A stretch of DNA of 64,000 bases from Hyphomicrobiales bacterium (GTDB taxonomy: Bacteria; Pseudomonadota; Alphaproteobacteria; Rhizobiales; Rhizobiaceae), in contig QEVK01000015.1 in NCBI GenBank assembly GCA_003577315.1, positions 161,295 to 225,294 on the forward strand, read 5' to 3'. Of this stretch, positions 1-9,577 are shown piece by piece (within the stretch, counting starts at the first letter, position 1; each line of letters opens with the position of its first letter). The position numbers and the translations under genes were made by a program. The notes under the pieces are model-generated. The model worked only from the letters and a program-made list of their open reading frames with translations. It was not told where the DNA came from and searched no databases.

Positions 1-2810
1 TCCTTTCGGCCGGCGCGGAGGAGCCCAACGCGCTGGTCGGCGTGCGCCGCGACGCCGGCCGCTTCACGCCCAACGTGCGCGCCACCGTGCAGGAGCTCTA
101 TGACGGGCTCGACGCCGTGTCGCAGAACCGCTGGCCGTCGCTGAAGCTCGACATCGGCGCGCTCAACGGGCTTGCCGCGCCGTTCTTCTCGGCCGGCTTC
201 TACTACAAGACCTTCATGTGGCCGCGCGCGGCGTGGAAGCATCTCTACGAGCCGGGCATCCGCGCCGCCGCCGGCCTCGGCGTCGCGCCGCGCGAGGCCG
301 ACCCCGACCGCTACGCCGCGCGCTACGCCCATTGCGACGTGCTGGTGGTGGGCGCGGGCGCGGCCGGGCTCGCCGCCGCGCTGGGTGCCGCGGAGGCGGG
401 CGCGCGCGTCATCCTCGCCGACGAGCAGCCGCAGGCCGGCGGCGCGCTGCGCCACGAGAGCGGCGCGGCAATCGACGGCGCGGACGGCTGGAGCTGGGCC
501 ACGGCCACGGCCGCGAAGCTGAGATCGATGGACAATGTGCGGCTGCTGACCCGCACCACGGCCTTCGGCTACTACGCGCAGAACTTCCTCGGCCTCGTCG
601 AGCGCGTCAGCGACCATCTCGCCGCCCCCGTGCCGGACCTGCCGCGCGAGCGGCTGTGGAAGGTGCGGGCGAAGCGCGTCGTCATCGCCACCGGCGCCAT
701 CGAGCGCCACATGGTCTTCCCGGGCAACGACCGGCCCGGCGTGATGCTGGCGTCTGCCGCGCGCACCTATCTCAACCATTACGGCGTCGCCGTCGGCCGC
801 CGCGTCGGCGTCTACACGGCCTGCGATTCGGCCTATCACGCCGCGCTCGACCTCAAGAAGGCCGGCATCGACGTCGCGGCCATCGTCGACCAGCGCGACA
901 ATCCGCAAGGCCCGGCCGTGGACGAGGCGAGGGCGCTCGGCATCGCCGTCCATCCCGGCCGCGTGGTCGGCCATGCCGGCGGCGGCCTGCGCGTGTCCTC
1001 GATCGCGGTCGCGCCGAAGACCGGCGGGGCGGCGCGCACCATCCGCGTCGATGCGCTCCTGACCTCGGCCGGCTGGACGCCGTCGCTCCACCTCTACTCG
1101 CAGTCGCGCGGCAAGGTGACCTACGACGTCGCGGGCAAGCGCTTCCTGCCCGGCGAGGCGGCGCAGGACTGCGTGTGCGTCGGCGCCTGCAACGGCGCCG
1201 ACGACCTCGACGACACGCTGGCCGAGGCGTTCTCGGCCGGTCATGCGGCGGCGCGCGCCGCCGGGCTCAAGGCCGGCCGGGCCGGCGCGCGGCCGAAGGC
1301 CACGGCCGCCGAAAGCGCGGCCGGCGGGGTGATCGGCGACCTGCCGGGCGCGGAAGGCAAGCAGGCCTTCGTCGATTTCCAGAACGACGTCACCGCCAAG
1401 GACATCCGCCAGGCGGTGCGCGAGGGCATGCGCTCCATCGAGCACGTCAAGCGCTTCACCACCAACGGCATGGCGACCGACCAGGGCAAGACCTCGAACC
1501 TGCACGGGCTGGCCATCGCCGCCGAGGCGCTCGGCCGGCCGGTGCCGGAGGTGGGGCTGACCACCTTTCGCGCGCCCTACACGCCCGTCACCTTCGGCTC
1601 CATCGTCGGCCATGCGCGCGGGGCCCTGTTCGACCCGGTGCGGCGCACGGCGATCGACCCCTGGGCGCAGGCCAACGGCGCGGTGTTCGAGGATGTCGGC
1701 CAGTGGAAGCGCGCCCGCTACTTTCCCCGCCCGGGCGAGGACATGCAGGCGGCGGTCGACCGCGAATGCGTCACCGTGCGGCAGGCCGCCGGCATCTTCG
1801 ACGCCTCCACGCTCGGCAAGATCGAGGTTGTGGGGCCGGACGCGGCCGCCTTCCTGGAGCTGATCTACACCAACCCCTGGAGGAAGCTGGAGGTCGGGCG
1901 CTGCCGCTACGGCGTCATGCTGCGCGAGGACGGCTACATCTACGATGACGGCGTGGTCGGCCGGCTGGCGGAAGACCGCTTCCACGTCACCACCACGACC
2001 GGCGGGGCCGCGCGCGTGCTCCACCACATGGAGGACTATCTCCAGACCGAGTTCCCGGAGCTGAAGGTCTATCTCACCTCGGTGTCCGAGCAGTGGGCGG
2101 TGATCGCCGTGCAGGGGCCGAAGGCGCGCGAGATCGTCGCGCCGCTCACCGAGGGCATCGACCTCTCCGACGCGGCGATGCCGCATATGTCGGTGCGCGA
2201 GGGCAGGGTGTGCGGCGTGCCGGCCAGGCTGTTCCGCATGTCGTTCTCCGGCGAGCGCGGCTTCGAGATCAACGTGCCGGCCGATTACGGGCAGGCGGTG
2301 TGGGAGGCCGTGTGGGAGGAGGGGAGGAAGCACGGCGCCTGCGCCTACGGCACCGAGGCCATGCACGTCCTACGCGCCGAGAAGGGCTACATCATCGTCG
2401 GCCAGGACACGGACGGGACCGTCACGCCCGACGATGCCGGCCTGTCGTGGGCCGTCGGCAAGGCCAAGGCCGACTTCGTCGGCAAGCGCGGGCTGATGCG
2501 GCCCGACCTCGCGGCATCCGGGCGCAGGCAGCTCGTCGGCCTCGCCACCCGCAACCCCAGGGCGGTGCTGGAGGAGGGCGCGCAGGTCGTGGCGAACCCG
2601 CAGGGCGCGATCCCGATAGCGATGATCGGCCACGTCACCTCCTCCTACTGGTCGGCCAATTGCGGCCGCTCCATCGCGCTCGGCCTCGTCGAAGACGGCC
2701 GCGAGCGTATCGGCCAGACGCTTTACGTGCCGATGCCGGACGGCACGGTCGAGGTCGAGGTGACGGGCACGGTCTTCTTCGACGAGAAGGGAGAACGCCT
2801 CCATGGCTAG
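1..2810 (+). CDS. soxA: Sarcosine oxidase alpha subunit, 5' partial
   Basis: Large FAD/NAD-binding subunit that oxidatively demethylates sarcosine to glycine, passing the one-carbon unit to tetrahydrofolate. The reading frame is open from base 3 (residues LSAGAEEPNALVG precede the first internal GTG at 42), so the true start is upstream of the window. Visible parts are a Rossmann FAD motif (VVGAGAAGLAAALGAAEAG, about residue 102 counted from base 42), a pyridine-nucleotide-disulfide oxidoreductase core, and a C-terminal GcvT/aminomethyltransferase-like half from about residue 530 with the RAEKGYIIVGQDTDGTVTP stretch typical of SoxA. The stop overlaps the soxG start by 8 bases, indicating translational coupling. 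soxB and soxD would be expected just upstream. Confidence 0.93.
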   Translation, partial: LSAGAEEPNALVGVRRDAGRFTPNVRATVQELYDGLDAVSQNRWPSLKLDIGALNGLAAPFFSAGFYYKTFMWPRAAWKHLYEPGIRAAAGLGVAPREADPDRYAARYAHCDVLVVGAGAAGLAAALGAAEAGARVILADEQPQAGGALRHESGAAIDGADGWSWATATAAKLRSMDNVRLLTRTTAFGYYAQNFLGLVERVSDHLAAPVPDLPRERLWKVRAKRVVIATGAIERHMVFPGNDRPGVMLASAARTYLNHYGVAVGRRVGVYTACDSAYHAALDLKKAGIDVAAIVDQRDNPQGPAVDEARALGIAVHPGRVVGHAGGGLRVSSIAVAPKTGGAARTIRVDALLTSAGWTPSLHLYSQSRGKVTYDVAGKRFLPGEAAQDCVCVGACNGADDLDDTLAEAFSAGHAAARAAGLKAGRAGARPKATAAESAAGGVIGDLPGAEGKQAFVDFQNDVTAKDIRQAVREGMRSIEHVKRFTTNGMATDQGKTSNLHGLAIAAEALGRPVPEVGLTTFRAPYTPVTFGSIVGHARGALFDPVRRTAIDPWAQANGAVFEDVGQWKRARYFPRPGEDMQAAVDRECVTVRQAAGIFDASTLGKIEVVGPDAAAFLELIYTNPWRKLEVGRCRYGVMLREDGYIYDDGVVGRLAEDRFHVTTTTGGAARVLHHMEDYLQTEFPELKVYLTSVSEQWAVIAVQGPKAREIVAPLTEGIDLSDAAMPHMSVREGRVCGVPARLFRMSFSGERGFEINVPADYGQAVWEAVWEEGRKHGACAYGTEAMHVLRAEKGYIIVGQDTDGTVTPDDAGLSWAVGKAKADFVGKRGLMRPDLAASGRRQLVGLATRNPRAVLEEGAQVVANPQGAIPIAMIGHVTSSYWSANCGRSIALGLVEDGRERIGQTLYVPMPDGTVEVEVTGTVFFDEKGERLHG

Positions 2811-3390
2811 GGCAGCGAGGAAGACGGCGGCCGGGCGGCCGGCCGCGCCGAAGGTGGCGCGCCGCGCCGCGCTTCAGGGCCGGGCGACGGGCCATCCGTG
2901 GGTGAGCGTGACGCCGGCGCAGGAGGCGTCGCGCCTTCTGCTTCGCGCGCCGCGCGCGAGCCTTGCCGCGCTGTCGCAGGCGCTGGGGCTGGAGCTTCCG
3001 GCAAGGCCGAAGACCTCCGCCGGAAAGGGCGGCCGCGCCGCGCTCTGGCTCGGGCCGGACGAGTGGCTGGTGATCGGCGAGGCCGGCGACGATCCGGCCG
3101 CGGCGGTGGCCGCGGTGACGGCGTTCCACTCCGCCGTCGATGTCTCGCACCGCAATGTCGGCATCCTCGTCGCCGGCCGCGCGGCCGAGGCGACGCTCGC
3201 CGGCGGCTGCCCGCAGGACCTGTCGCTCGCCGCCTTCCCGGTCGGCGCGTGCTCGCGCACCGTGCTCGGCAAGATCGAGATCGTGCTGTGGCGCACCGGC
3301 GAGGAGGCGTTCAGGGTCGAGTGCTGGCGCTCGTTCTGCGACTACGCCTTTACCTTCCTGGCCGAGGCGGCGCGGGACGCGGGCGCCTGA
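2803..3390 (+). CDS. soxG: Sarcosine oxidase gamma subunit
   Basis: Small subunit of the heteromeric sarcosine oxidase, 195 residues, in the SoxG family. The ATG at 2803 lies inside the end of soxA and is preceded by a purine-rich GGGAGAACGCC stretch. The sequence contains the ALWLGPDEWLVIG block and a C-terminal segment with FRVECWRSFCDYAFTFL, characteristic of SoxG. The N-terminal 25 residues are Ala/Lys/Arg-rich and probably disordered. The gene ends 16 bases before a convergent gene and seems to be the last gene of the sox operon. Confidence 0.9.
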   Translation: MARAARKTAAGRPAAPKVARRAALQGRATGHPWVSVTPAQEASRLLLRAPRASLAALSQALGLELPARPKTSAGKGGRAALWLGPDEWLVIGEAGDDPAAAVAAVTAFHSAVDVSHRNVGILVAGRAAEATLAGGCPQDLSLAAFPVGACSRTVLGKIEIVLWRTGEEAFRVECWRSFCDYAFTFLAEAARDAGA

Positions 3391-3405
3391 GCGGGCACGC
3401 CCTGC

Positions 3406-6093
3406 TTACGAGGCCCGCCGCCAGCGGCGCGACTGCACGAACGCGACGAGGTCGGCGCCGCTCATCGGCCGGGCGAAGGCGTAGCCCTGGAGCGCGTCGC
3501 AGCCGAGCGCCTTGAGCACGCGCGCGTGCTCCATGGTCTCCACGCCCTCGGCCAGCACCTCGATGCCGAGCGAATGGCCGATGTCGATGATGGAGCCGAC
3601 GAGCTGGCGCTGGCCGGGCGAGTGGACGATGGGCATGACGAGCTGGCGGTCGATCTTGAGCCGGCTCGGCTTCAGCTTCATCAGGCTGACGATCGAGGCG
3701 TAGCCCGTGCCGAAATCGTCGATCTCGATGTCGATGCCGAGATCCTTGATCTGCTCGACGTTCCAGGCGGTCAGGTCGTCGTTGTCGTCGAGGAAGATCG
3801 ATTCCACCAGCTCGAAGGTGATGGCGCCGGGGCGGATGTTCATCCGGCGCAGGCTGCCGATCAGCTCGTCGTCCTGAAGCCGGCGCGCCGAGACGTTGAC
3901 CGAGGCCTTGGGGATGGCGAGGCCGATCTCCTCCCAGGCGTGGAAATCGACCAGCGCCTGCTCGAGGATCAGCCGGTCGATGCTCGCCACCACGTTCAGC
4001 TCCTCGGCGATCTTCATGAAGGCGCCGGGAACCAGCAGGCCGTCGCCCGGGTGCTGCCAGCGCGCCAGCGCCTCGACGCCGACGATGTCGAGCGTGCGGG
4101 CGCAGAATTGCGGCTGGTAGTGGGCGACGAACTGGTTCTGCTCCAGCCCCGACAGGATGTCGTCGGCCACGCGCTTGGTGGTGACGATCTCGGCCTGCAA
4201 CGCCTCGTTGAAGAACTGGTAGCGGTTGCGGCCGCGGTCCTTGGCCCGGTAGAGCGCGATGTCGGCGTTGACGAGGAGGCGCAGCGGATCGGCCAGCGAG
4301 TCCATGTCGCTGGCGATGCCGACCGACACGCCGACGCGGCATTCGTGGCCCTGATAGGACAGCGGCTCCTGCATGCGCTCGACGATGCGCTCCGCCAGCG
4401 CCGTCAGCTCCTCGACGCCGGCGCCGGCGTCGGCATGGCGCCAGCGGCGCACGACGACGAACTCGTCGCCGCCGACGCGGGCGACGAAATCGTCCTCGGC
4501 GACGGCGGCCCGGAGCATGCCGGCGGCATGGACGAGCATGGCGTCGCCGGCCAGATGGCCGAGCGTGTCGTTGATCTGCTTGAAGCGGTCGAGGTCGATC
4601 TGCAACAGCGCGGCCCGCTCGCTCTCGGTCGCGAACCTGCCGGCATGGTCGGCGAGCAGGTCGTCGAGATAGCGCCGGTTGGGCAGGCCGGTCAGCGAAT
4701 CGTGCAGGGCGTTGTGCTCGATGCGCGCCCGCGCCGCTTCCAGCTCGACGTTGCGCGCCTCCGTCAGCGCGTTGACGCGCTTCAGCTCCTCGGCGAGGCC
4801 GACATCGGCAGTGACGTCCCAGGCGACGCCGATGATGCGCGGCGGTGCCTCGCCCTCCTGGTAGACGGCGCCCATGGCGCGGATGTGGCGCACCTGGCCG
4901 TCGTCGAGCACGATGCGGAACTGTGCGGTGTAGCTGCCTTCGGTGAGCGCCTTGCGGAACTCGACGTCGGCGCGTTCGCGGTCGTCCGGGTGGACGCGCC
5001 GCTCCCAATGGCTGCTGTCGCGCGGGCCGCCATCGGCCGGATAGCCGTAAAGCTCGTTCATCCGCGCGTCCCAGAATTGCAGGGGCTCGCCGATGTTCAT
5101 CTCCCACACCGCCACCCTGGAGGTGTCGAGGGCGAGGCGCAGGCGCCGCGACAGCTTGCCGAGCTGGGCCTCGCGCCGCCGCAGGGTGCGGATGTTCCTC
5201 TGGCGCTCGTCGATCAGGCGGCCGGCGATCACCGCCGGCACCATGATGAGCGCGGCCGCCGCGCCGAGGAGCAGGCGCAGCGTCAACAGGTTGGTCGGCG
5301 TCTTCGGCCAGCCGCCCCTGGGCGTGGCGGCAATCTGCCAAGCGCCGGAGGGAAGGGTGACCTGCGCGACGACCGGATCGTCGTTGACCGTCGCTTCCGA
5401 GCCGTAGAACAGCGCGCCTTGCGCGCCGAGCCCGTCATGGCCCGACAGGGCGATGTCGATCGGCAGGTCCGGGTCGAGCATGCCGCTGTCCTCGTAGAGG
5501 CGGTCGATGTCGACGACGGCCGAGACGATGCCCCAGAAGCGCTGCCCGTCCCGCGGCCCGGCGACGAAGACCGGCAGGCGGCCGATGATGCCGCGACCGC
5601 CCTGGACGAGATCGACCGGCCCGGCGAGCACGAGGTCGCCGGTGTCGCGCGCGCGCTCGGCGCCGGCGCGCTGCTCGGCATTGTCGCGATAGTCGAGGCC
5701 CAGCGCCTGCCGGTTGCCCTCGAGCGGATGGACGAGGGTGACGGTCAGGTCGCGGGCGGCGGCGATGTGGCGGATCTGCGATTTGCCGTGCAGGAGGTTG
5801 CCGACCAGCGCCGAGAAGCGCGCCTGGTCCATGTCCGGCTCGGTGGCGAGGATGGCGACGAGGCCGCGCGCGAGCTGGAGGTTGCCGCTGATGTTGCCTT
5901 CCAGCCGCGCGCGGATCACGCTCATGTGGTGCAGCACGGCGGCGCGCTGGCCCTGCTCGAACAGTCGCCGGTTCTGGTGCTCGGCGACGAGCCACGACAC
6001 GGTGATGACGAACAGGGCCAGGAAGGCCGGTATGTTCGTCGCCCGCAAAATCGATCTCGACGCCTTGCCGCGCCCGACGATCGAAAGCTTCAC
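3406..6093 (-). CDS. CHASE-PAS-GGDEF-EAL cyclic-di-GMP signalling protein
   Basis: Membrane-bound bifunctional diguanylate cyclase/phosphodiesterase candidate. Order of parts (about 895 residues from the chosen start): TM helix near 20-37, periplasmic CHASE domain to about 255, second TM near 265-288, PAS fold with WDARMNELYGYP and VAWDVT, then GGDEF with an intact GGDEF motif (ARVGGDEFVVV) and EAL with an intact EAL motif (VGVEALARWQHP). Both output motifs are intact, so either activity is possible. The open frame extends to 6195, but the extra 34 codons are AT-rich and not protein-like, so I place the start at the GTG at 6093, just before KLSIVGRGK. The AT-rich stretch at 6150-6185 probably holds the promoter. 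The ligand of the CHASE domain cannot be told. Confidence 0.88.
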   Translation of the reverse strand: MKLSIVGRGKASRSILRATNIPAFLALFVITVSWLVAEHQNRRLFEQGQRAAVLHHMSVIRARLEGNISGNLQLARGLVAILATEPDMDQARFSALVGNLLHGKSQIRHIAAARDLTVTLVHPLEGNRQALGLDYRDNAEQRAGAERARDTGDLVLAGPVDLVQGGRGIIGRLPVFVAGPRDGQRFWGIVSAVVDIDRLYEDSGMLDPDLPIDIALSGHDGLGAQGALFYGSEATVNDDPVVAQVTLPSGAWQIAATPRGGWPKTPTNLLTLRLLLGAAAALIMVPAVIAGRLIDERQRNIRTLRRREAQLGKLSRRLRLALDTSRVAVWEMNIGEPLQFWDARMNELYGYPADGGPRDSSHWERRVHPDDRERADVEFRKALTEGSYTAQFRIVLDDGQVRHIRAMGAVYQEGEAPPRIIGVAWDVTADVGLAEELKRVNALTEARNVELEAARARIEHNALHDSLTGLPNRRYLDDLLADHAGRFATESERAALLQIDLDRFKQINDTLGHLAGDAMLVHAAGMLRAAVAEDDFVARVGGDEFVVVRRWRHADAGAGVEELTALAERIVERMQEPLSYQGHECRVGVSVGIASDMDSLADPLRLLVNADIALYRAKDRGRNRYQFFNEALQAEIVTTKRVADDILSGLEQNQFVAHYQPQFCARTLDIVGVEALARWQHPGDGLLVPGAFMKIAEELNVVASIDRLILEQALVDFHAWEEIGLAIPKASVNVSARRLQDDELIGSLRRMNIRPGAITFELVESIFLDDNDDLTAWNVEQIKDLGIDIEIDDFGTGYASIVSLMKLKPSRLKIDRQLVMPIVHSPGQRQLVGSIIDIGHSLGIEVLAEGVETMEHARVLKALGCDALQGYAFARPMSGADLVAFVQSRRWRRAS

Positions 6094-6237
6094 CTGTGCC
6101 CCCGTCGCACGGCCGTCTCTCCTATGCCGGGAGCGACGGTTGCACGAACTGCTTAAATTAGGTGTTAAGACGCCAAATTTAACTTTCGAGGACATTCGCG
6201 CGTCCGGCGGCGGGCAAAAACGCCGGGCGCGCCGGCG

Positions 6238-7005
6238 TCAGACGGCGGTGATGCCGCCGTCGGCGGCGAGCGCCTGGCCGGTCATGAACGAGTTTTTCGG
6301 GTCGGCGGCGAACAGGATCACCTCGACGATCTCGTCCACCTCGGCCAGCCGGCGCATCGGCACGCCGCGCGTCAGCTCGGCTTCGCCGGCGGGGTTGTCC
6401 TGGCCGAGCGCGCCGGTCACCATCGCCGTGCGGGCGAAGGAGGGGCAGACCGCGTTGATGCGCACGCCCCTGGTGGCGCATTCGGCCGCCGCCGAGCGGG
6501 TCAGGCCGACGACGCCGTGCTTGGCCGCGGCGTAGACGGCCAGCTTCGGCGCGCCGGCGATGCCGGCGACGGAGGCGACGTTGACGATGGCCGAGCGCAG
6601 GCCGTTTTCCCGGTGCTGGCGCTCCAGCGCCGGGATCTGGTGCTTGAGCGCGAAGAACATGCCGAGCAGGTCGACATCGAACACGCGCCGCGCCACGTCC
6701 GAGGGCGTCTGCGGCAGCTTCGCGAAGTCGTGGACGATGCCGGCATTGTTGACGGCGACGTCGAGCCTGCCGAAGCGGGAGAAGGCGAGCGCGACGAGGC
6801 GCTCGGAAAGCGTCTCGTCGCAGATGTCGCCGGCGAGCGTCGCCGTCTCGACGCCGAGGCCGGACGTGGCCTTCTCCAGGCGCCCCGCGTCGAGGTCGGA
6901 CAGGACGAGCCGCGCGCCCTCGGTGGCGAAGCGCGCGGCCGCCCTCAGGCCGAAGCCGCCGGCGGCCCCCGTGACCAGCACGGTCATGTTCTCGAAGCGG
7001 CCCAT
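6238..7005 (-). CDS. Short-chain dehydrogenase/reductase (SDR)
   Basis: Classical NAD(P)-dependent SDR, 255 residues. The cofactor motif TGAAGGFG is near residue 13, the NNAG motif sits at NNAGIVHD, the catalytic Ser is in NVASVAG, and the YxxxK pair is YAAAKHG. An Asp in LSDLDAG after beta-2 suggests NAD rather than NADP preference. It lies 4 bases downstream of the APH-like kinase and closes a four-gene leftward operon with MaoC and a second SDR. In that context an oxidation of a hydroxyacyl-CoA or hydroxy acid is likely. The exact substrate is not evident. Confidence 0.88.
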   Translation of the reverse strand: MGRFENMTVLVTGAAGGFGLRAAARFATEGARLVLSDLDAGRLEKATSGLGVETATLAGDICDETLSERLVALAFSRFGRLDVAVNNAGIVHDFAKLPQTPSDVARRVFDVDLLGMFFALKHQIPALERQHRENGLRSAIVNVASVAGIAGAPKLAVYAAAKHGVVGLTRSAAAECATRGVRINAVCPSFARTAMVTGALGQDNPAGEAELTRGVPMRRLAEVDEIVEVILFAADPKNSFMTGQALAADGGITAV

Positions 7006-7009
7006 CGCC

Positions 7010-8047
7010 TTACGCCCCTTCCTCGATCACCTTGCCGGCGAGCGCGGCCAGGAGCCGCACCGCCTCGCCGTAGGTCTTCGCCTTCTCCGGGTTGGAGGCG
7101 TTGCCGTCGAGCGCGCGCTTGTAGACGCCCTGGCAGATCGCGGCCAGCCGGAAGAAGGAGAAGGCGAGGTGGAACGGCCAGTCCGGGATCTGCGAGAGGC
7201 CGCGCCGCTCGCAGTAGCGGGCGACGTATTCGGCCTCGCCCGGCAGGCCGAGGGCCGCGCGGTCGAGGCCGCCGAGGCCGCGGAAGCCGGACGAATGCGG
7301 CAGCCGCCACTGCATGCACTGATAGGAGATGTCGGCGAAGGGGTGTCCCAGCGTCGAGAGCTCCCAGTCGAGCACGGCGACGACCTGCGGCCGGTCGGGC
7401 GCGAAGATCATGTTGTCGAGCCGGAAATCGCCATGGACCAGCGAGACGCGGCCGTCGTCGGCGACGAGGTTGGTCTCCAGCCAGGCGATCAGCCGGTCCA
7501 TGTCCGCGATGCGCTCGGTCTCGGAGGCGCGGTACTGGCCGCTCCAGCGGGCGAGCTGGCGCTCGAAATAGCTGCCCGGGCGGCCGAAGTCGCCGAGGCC
7601 GGCGGCCTCGACGTCGACGTCGTGCAGGGCCGCGAGCACGGTGTTCATGGCGTCGTAGATCGCGCCGCGCTCCGCGGCCGACGCCGCCTCCGGCAAGGCC
7701 GGGTCCCAGAAGATGCGGCCCTCGACATAGGCCATGACGTAGAACATGCGGCCGATGGGCGAGGTCTCGTCCCCGGCGAGGTGCAGCACCTTCGGCACCG
7801 GCACGGCCGTGTCCCGCAGCGCCGCCATCACCCGGTATTCGCGGTCGACCTGATGCGCCGACTTCAGCAACTGGCCGGGCGGCTTGGCGCGCAGCACGTA
7901 GCGGCCGCTCCCGGCCTCGACCATGTAGGTCGGATTCGACTGGCCGGCATTGAACTTGGTGAGCGACTTCAGGTCGCGGAAGCCCTCGACATGCGCCTCG
8001 AGATAGGGCGCCAGCGTGGCGGCATCGATCAGATTGGCGTCGCTCAT
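7010..8047 (-). CDS. APH/ACAD10-type phosphotransferase
   Basis: Kinase-fold protein of the aminoglycoside phosphotransferase/ACAD10-11 group, 345 residues. Motifs seen: GQSNPTYMVE (ATP loop), YVLRAKPPG with the ATP-binding Lys, catalytic loop VHGDFRLDN and metal-binding LDWELSTLGHP. Homologues pair with acyl-CoA dehydrogenases; LvaA of Pseudomonas putida and the kinase domain of ACAD11 phosphorylate 4-hydroxyacyl-CoAs. I choose the ATG at 8047, preceded by GGGACGAGGC and overlapping the maoC stop as ATGA, over an upstream in-frame ATG at 8089 that lies within maoC. An acyl-CoA dehydrogenase lies 2.2 kb away in the divergent operon, which supports a joint role. Confidence 0.87.
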   Translation of the reverse strand: MSDANLIDAATLAPYLEAHVEGFRDLKSLTKFNAGQSNPTYMVEAGSGRYVLRAKPPGQLLKSAHQVDREYRVMAALRDTAVPVPKVLHLAGDETSPIGRMFYVMAYVEGRIFWDPALPEAASAAERGAIYDAMNTVLAALHDVDVEAAGLGDFGRPGSYFERQLARWSGQYRASETERIADMDRLIAWLETNLVADDGRVSLVHGDFRLDNMIFAPDRPQVVAVLDWELSTLGHPFADISYQCMQWRLPHSSGFRGLGGLDRAALGLPGEAEYVARYCERRGLSQIPDWPFHLAFSFFRLAAICQGVYKRALDGNASNPEKAKTYGEAVRLLAALAGKVIEEGA

Positions 8048-8538
8048 GCCTCGTCCCTTCCGTTTTCCAGCCTGGCGAGGGTGAGCCACCGCGCCGTCAA
8101 CGCCGGCTTGACCGATCCCTCGATCTCCACGGTCACGTCGTAGTTGAAATGCAGCCAGCCCGAGGGGCGCACCGTCATCTCGGCGAGCGCGAAGCGGGCG
8201 CGCACGCGCGCGCCCGCCTTGACCGGCGCGGCGAAGCGGATGCGGTCGAAGCCGTAATTGACGCCGATGCCCGCGCCCTCGATCGGCGGGATGGTCTCGT
8301 AGGCGAGCGTCGACAGCAGCGACAGCGACAGGAAGCCATGCGCGATGGTGCCGCCGAACGGCGTCTCGGCTGCGGCCCGCACGGGATCGACATGGATGAA
8401 CTGGTGGTCGTCCGTCGCGTCGGCGAACTTGTCGATCATCTCCTGCGAGACGGTGCGCCAGGGCGAGACGCCGATCTCCTGGCCGACGGCCTGGCGCGCG
8501 CGCTCCAGCGCGATGGGTTCCAGCTTTCCGATGCTCAT
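8044..8538 (-). CDS. MaoC-type enoyl-CoA hydratase
   Basis: Hot-dog-fold dehydratase/hydratase, 164 residues. The hydratase-2 signature is clear: TDDHQFIHVDPVRAAAETPFGG, with the catalytic Asp/His pair, followed by IAHGFLSLSLL. It would hydrate a 2-enoyl-CoA to an R-3-hydroxyacyl-CoA in the cytoplasm. It sits between an SDR (14 bases upstream) and the APH-type kinase (4-base overlap), so it is co-translated with a beta-oxidation-like set. Confidence 0.9.
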   Translation of the reverse strand: MSIGKLEPIALERARQAVGQEIGVSPWRTVSQEMIDKFADATDDHQFIHVDPVRAAAETPFGGTIAHGFLSLSLLSTLAYETIPPIEGAGIGVNYGFDRIRFAAPVKAGARVRARFALAEMTVRPSGWLHFNYDVTVEIEGSVKPALTARWLTLARLENGRDEA

Positions 8539-8551
8539 CGTGGGGTCCGCT

Positions 8552-9367
8552 TCAGTCCTTGAACAGGCTCATGCCGTGCTGCACGGATTGGCCGCCGTCA
8601 AGGGGCAGGATCGCGCCGGTGACGTAGCGGCCGGCGTGGCCGCACAGATAGAGCGTGGCGCCGGCGATGTCGTCGGGCACGCCGATGCGGCCGAGCGGCA
8701 CGCGGTCGCCGACCTTCCGCGCCTGGTCGTCGGAGCCGGTGGCGAAGGCGGTCATGCGGCTCTGGAAGGGACCCGGGGCGAAGGCGTTGACGGTGATGCG
8801 CCTGGGCGCCAGCTCGTTGGCGAGCGTGCGCGTCAGGTGGTGCACGGCGGCCTTGGCGGCGGCGTAGGAATAGGCGCCGTCGGCCAGCGGCTGCGTGCCC
8901 ATGACCGAGCCGAGGTTGATGATGCGCGCCGGGTCGTCGTCGCTCGCCGCCTTCTCCAGAAGCGGCGTCAGCTCGCGCGTCAGGTGGAACAGGCCCGCGA
9001 CGTTGACCCCCAGCACCTTTGCCCAGGCCGAATAGGGAAACTCCTCGTAGGGCGCGCCCCAGGTGATGCCGGCATTGTTGATCAGGATGTCGAGCCGGTC
9101 GGTGCGGGCCTTCACCTCGCCCACCAGGGCGGCGATGCCCTCCTCGGTGGAGACGTCGCCGGCGAAGCCCTCGGCCTTGCCCGTCCCCCCGAGCGCGTTG
9201 ATCTCGTCGGCGGCGCGGGCGCAGTCGGCGCCCTTGCGCGAGGCGATCAGCACGGTCGCGCCGGCCATGACGAGACCCGTCGCGGCCATGCGGCCGATGC
9301 CCGTCGCCGCGCCGGTGACCAGCGCGGTCTTGCCCGCGACGGAAAACAGATTCTCCAGATACGACAT
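8552..9367 (-). CDS. SDR family 3-hydroxyacyl/3-oxoacyl reductase-like enzyme
   Basis: Second SDR of the operon, 271 residues. TGAATGIG forms the cofactor loop, ASRKGADC with Arg/Lys after beta-2 suggests NADP(H), NNAG occurs at NNAGITWG, and the active site is Ser in NLGSVMG with Tyr/Lys in YSYAAAKAA. The start is the ATG at 9367, preceded by GGGAGAGAAG; the frame stays open far upstream but that part is antisense to the TetR gene. It is the first gene of the leftward operon, transcribed from the promoter region shared with tetR, and is probably repressed through the palindrome at 9429-9448. Confidence 0.9.
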   Translation of the reverse strand: MSYLENLFSVAGKTALVTGAATGIGRMAATGLVMAGATVLIASRKGADCARAADEINALGGTGKAEGFAGDVSTEEGIAALVGEVKARTDRLDILINNAGITWGAPYEEFPYSAWAKVLGVNVAGLFHLTRELTPLLEKAASDDDPARIINLGSVMGTQPLADGAYSYAAAKAAVHHLTRTLANELAPRRITVNAFAPGPFQSRMTAFATGSDDQARKVGDRVPLGRIGVPDDIAGATLYLCGHAGRYVTGAILPLDGGQSVQHGMSLFKD

Positions 9368-9423
9368 CTTCTCTCCCTGACGTTGCGGCATCGCAAATGA
9401 GTGTGTGCGACGTCTTTGTCGCG

Positions 9424-9448
9424 TTGACAACATACTGGGTAGTATGTT
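9424..9448. promoter_or_regulatory. Palindromic TetR-type operator with overlapping -35
   Basis: A perfect inverted repeat, AACATACT-GGGT-AGTATGTT, occupies 9429-9448 between the leftward SDR operon and the rightward tetR gene. A TTGACA hexamer at 9424-9429 overlaps its left arm. Position, symmetry and 20-base length fit an operator for the adjacent TetR regulator controlling both directions. The assignment to that regulator is inferred from proximity. Confidence 0.75.
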
Positions 9449-9577
9449 CATCATTTGCATACTCGTAAAGGCCCGATGGAAAACCGGAGAGGGTTTTCGC
9501 AACGAAGCGGCCGGAGGGAAAGGCGTGGCCGGCAGGCGAAGAGGGACCGGCCGGCGGACAGGGAGGAAGACGGCTCG

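Noticed and set aside
3526..6156. 876-codon open frame on the plus strand opposite the GGDEF-EAL gene
   Set aside because: It is a GC-driven antisense shadow: no domain resemblance, no ribosome site, and the other strand has clear CHASE, PAS, GGDEF and EAL motifs.
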